From contig JAGYMO010000050.1 in the NCBI GenBank assembly GCA_018400255.1, positions 1 through 7,173 of the forward strand: 7,173 nucleotides of DNA. The letters run 5' to 3'. This stretch comes from Deltaproteobacteria bacterium (GTDB taxonomy: Bacteria > Desulfobacterota > DSM-4660 > Desulfatiglandales > B25-G16). Each line of letters opens with the position of its first letter. Within the stretch, counting starts at the first letter, position 1. Under the pieces are notes generated by a model. It saw nothing but the letters and a program-made list of their open reading frames with translations. It was not told where the DNA came from and did no database searches. The translations under genes were made by a program, and so were the position numbers. Of this stretch, positions 6,767-7,173 are shown one piece after another.

Positions 6767-7173
6767 TTAAGTCCAATCATTCATACTATATAAAATTTCT
6801 TCATACCTCTGGCAACCATTATTGTTACCTAATTCACAACTCTTTTTAAAATCGCTTTTTGCCTTGTCAGGCAACCCCTTTTCTCTAAAAGCTATTCCTC
6901 TAACAAAATATGCCTCTTCTATATTAGGATCCAGGGACAGCGCGTAATTGCAATCATTGATTGCATAATCAAAATTTTGTTGCTTAAGATAAACAGACCC
7001 CCTCTCAACAAAAGCCTCAATACAATCTGGATTTAATGATATTGCCCTCTTTAGGTCTCTCATTGCATTGTCATAATTCGCCATTTTTACACAAACAATC
7101 CCCCTTTTTACATAAATATTTGAATCCTCCGGCCTTAAATTGATGGCCTTGCTATACGCATCATATGCGCCAA
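6767..7173 (-). CDS. TPR-repeat protein, C-terminal fragment (5' end outside window)
   Basis: The frame is open from the window edge (first full codon at 7171) to TAA at 6769-6767, giving 134 visible residues. The ATG at 7084 is internal, not a start: the upstream 29 codons continue the repeat pattern (AYDAYSKAINLRPEDSN, then IYVKRGIVCVKMANY) with no stop. Tetratricopeptide repeats of 34 residues follow each other. There is the tail of one ending INLRPED, then units ending AISLNPD and ALSLDPN, and a last one ending CELGNNNGC, followed by a short capping helix. TPR arrays form superhelical scaffolds for protein-protein contacts; the partner and any N-terminal domain or signal peptide are not visible. 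The methyltransferase begins 47 nt downstream on the same strand. Repeat identity is secure, specific function is not. Confidence 0.88.
   Translation of the reverse strand, partial: GAYDAYSKAINLRPEDSNIYVKRGIVCVKMANYDNAMRDLKRAISLNPDCIEAFVERGSVYLKQQNFDYAINDCNYALSLDPNIEEAYFVRGIAFREKGLPDKAKSDFKKSCELGNNNGCQRYEEILYSMNDWT

Overview
This is an ordinary bacterial housekeeping region with every gene on the minus strand, so it reads right to left. Its core is a complete protein quality-control cluster, tig-clpP-clpX-lon (trigger factor, ClpP peptidase, ClpX unfoldase, LonA protease). The cluster is flanked by two tRNA genes: tRNA-Leu(TAG) upstream of tig, and tRNA-Val(TAC) directly downstream of lon. 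Further upstream lie a class I SAM-dependent methyltransferase and the 3' end of a TPR-repeat protein.

Organism: base composition is AT-leaning (by eye around 40% GC), with frequent AGA/AGG arginine and ATA isoleucine codons. Shine-Dalgarno sites are bacterial and the tRNA-Leu has a genomically encoded CCA. The order tig-clpP-clpX-lon is common in Proteobacteria and related phyla. LonA with a ClpP of the triad S97/H122/D171, and a methyltransferase of a type I associate with deltaproteobacterial-like lineages, suggest Desulfobacterota, Nitrospirota or a similar uncultured phylum. This placement is inference; nothing here fixes the species.

Layout in transcription order. 7173-6767: C-terminal part of a TPR protein whose frame is open to the window edge. 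6719-5958: methyltransferase, preceded by a perfect 10-bp inverted repeat touching its start codon. 5957-5886: short AT-rich spacer with a probable tRNA promoter. 5885-5800: tRNA-Leu. 5714-4398: tig. 4373-3753: clpP. 3756-2500: clpX, overlapping clpP by 4 nt. 2490-55: lon, whose Shine-Dalgarno overlaps the clpX stop codon. 51-1: tRNA-Val, cut by the window edge and only 3 nt past the lon stop. No spacer exceeds 300 bases; the longest is the 85 nt between tRNA-Leu and tig.

How the genes work together: trigger factor meets nascent chains at the ribosome exit tunnel. ClpX unfolds tagged or damaged proteins and feeds them to the ClpP barrel, and Lon independently degrades misfolded proteins. The tight spacing (24 nt, -4 nt, 9 nt) and absence of visible terminators support one operon, possibly running through tRNA-Val. 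I found no CIRCE element or convincing heat-shock promoter, and no evidence of a novel system. The points most worth a second look are the two gene-junction arrangements (lon/tRNA-Val and the hairpin at the methyltransferase start).
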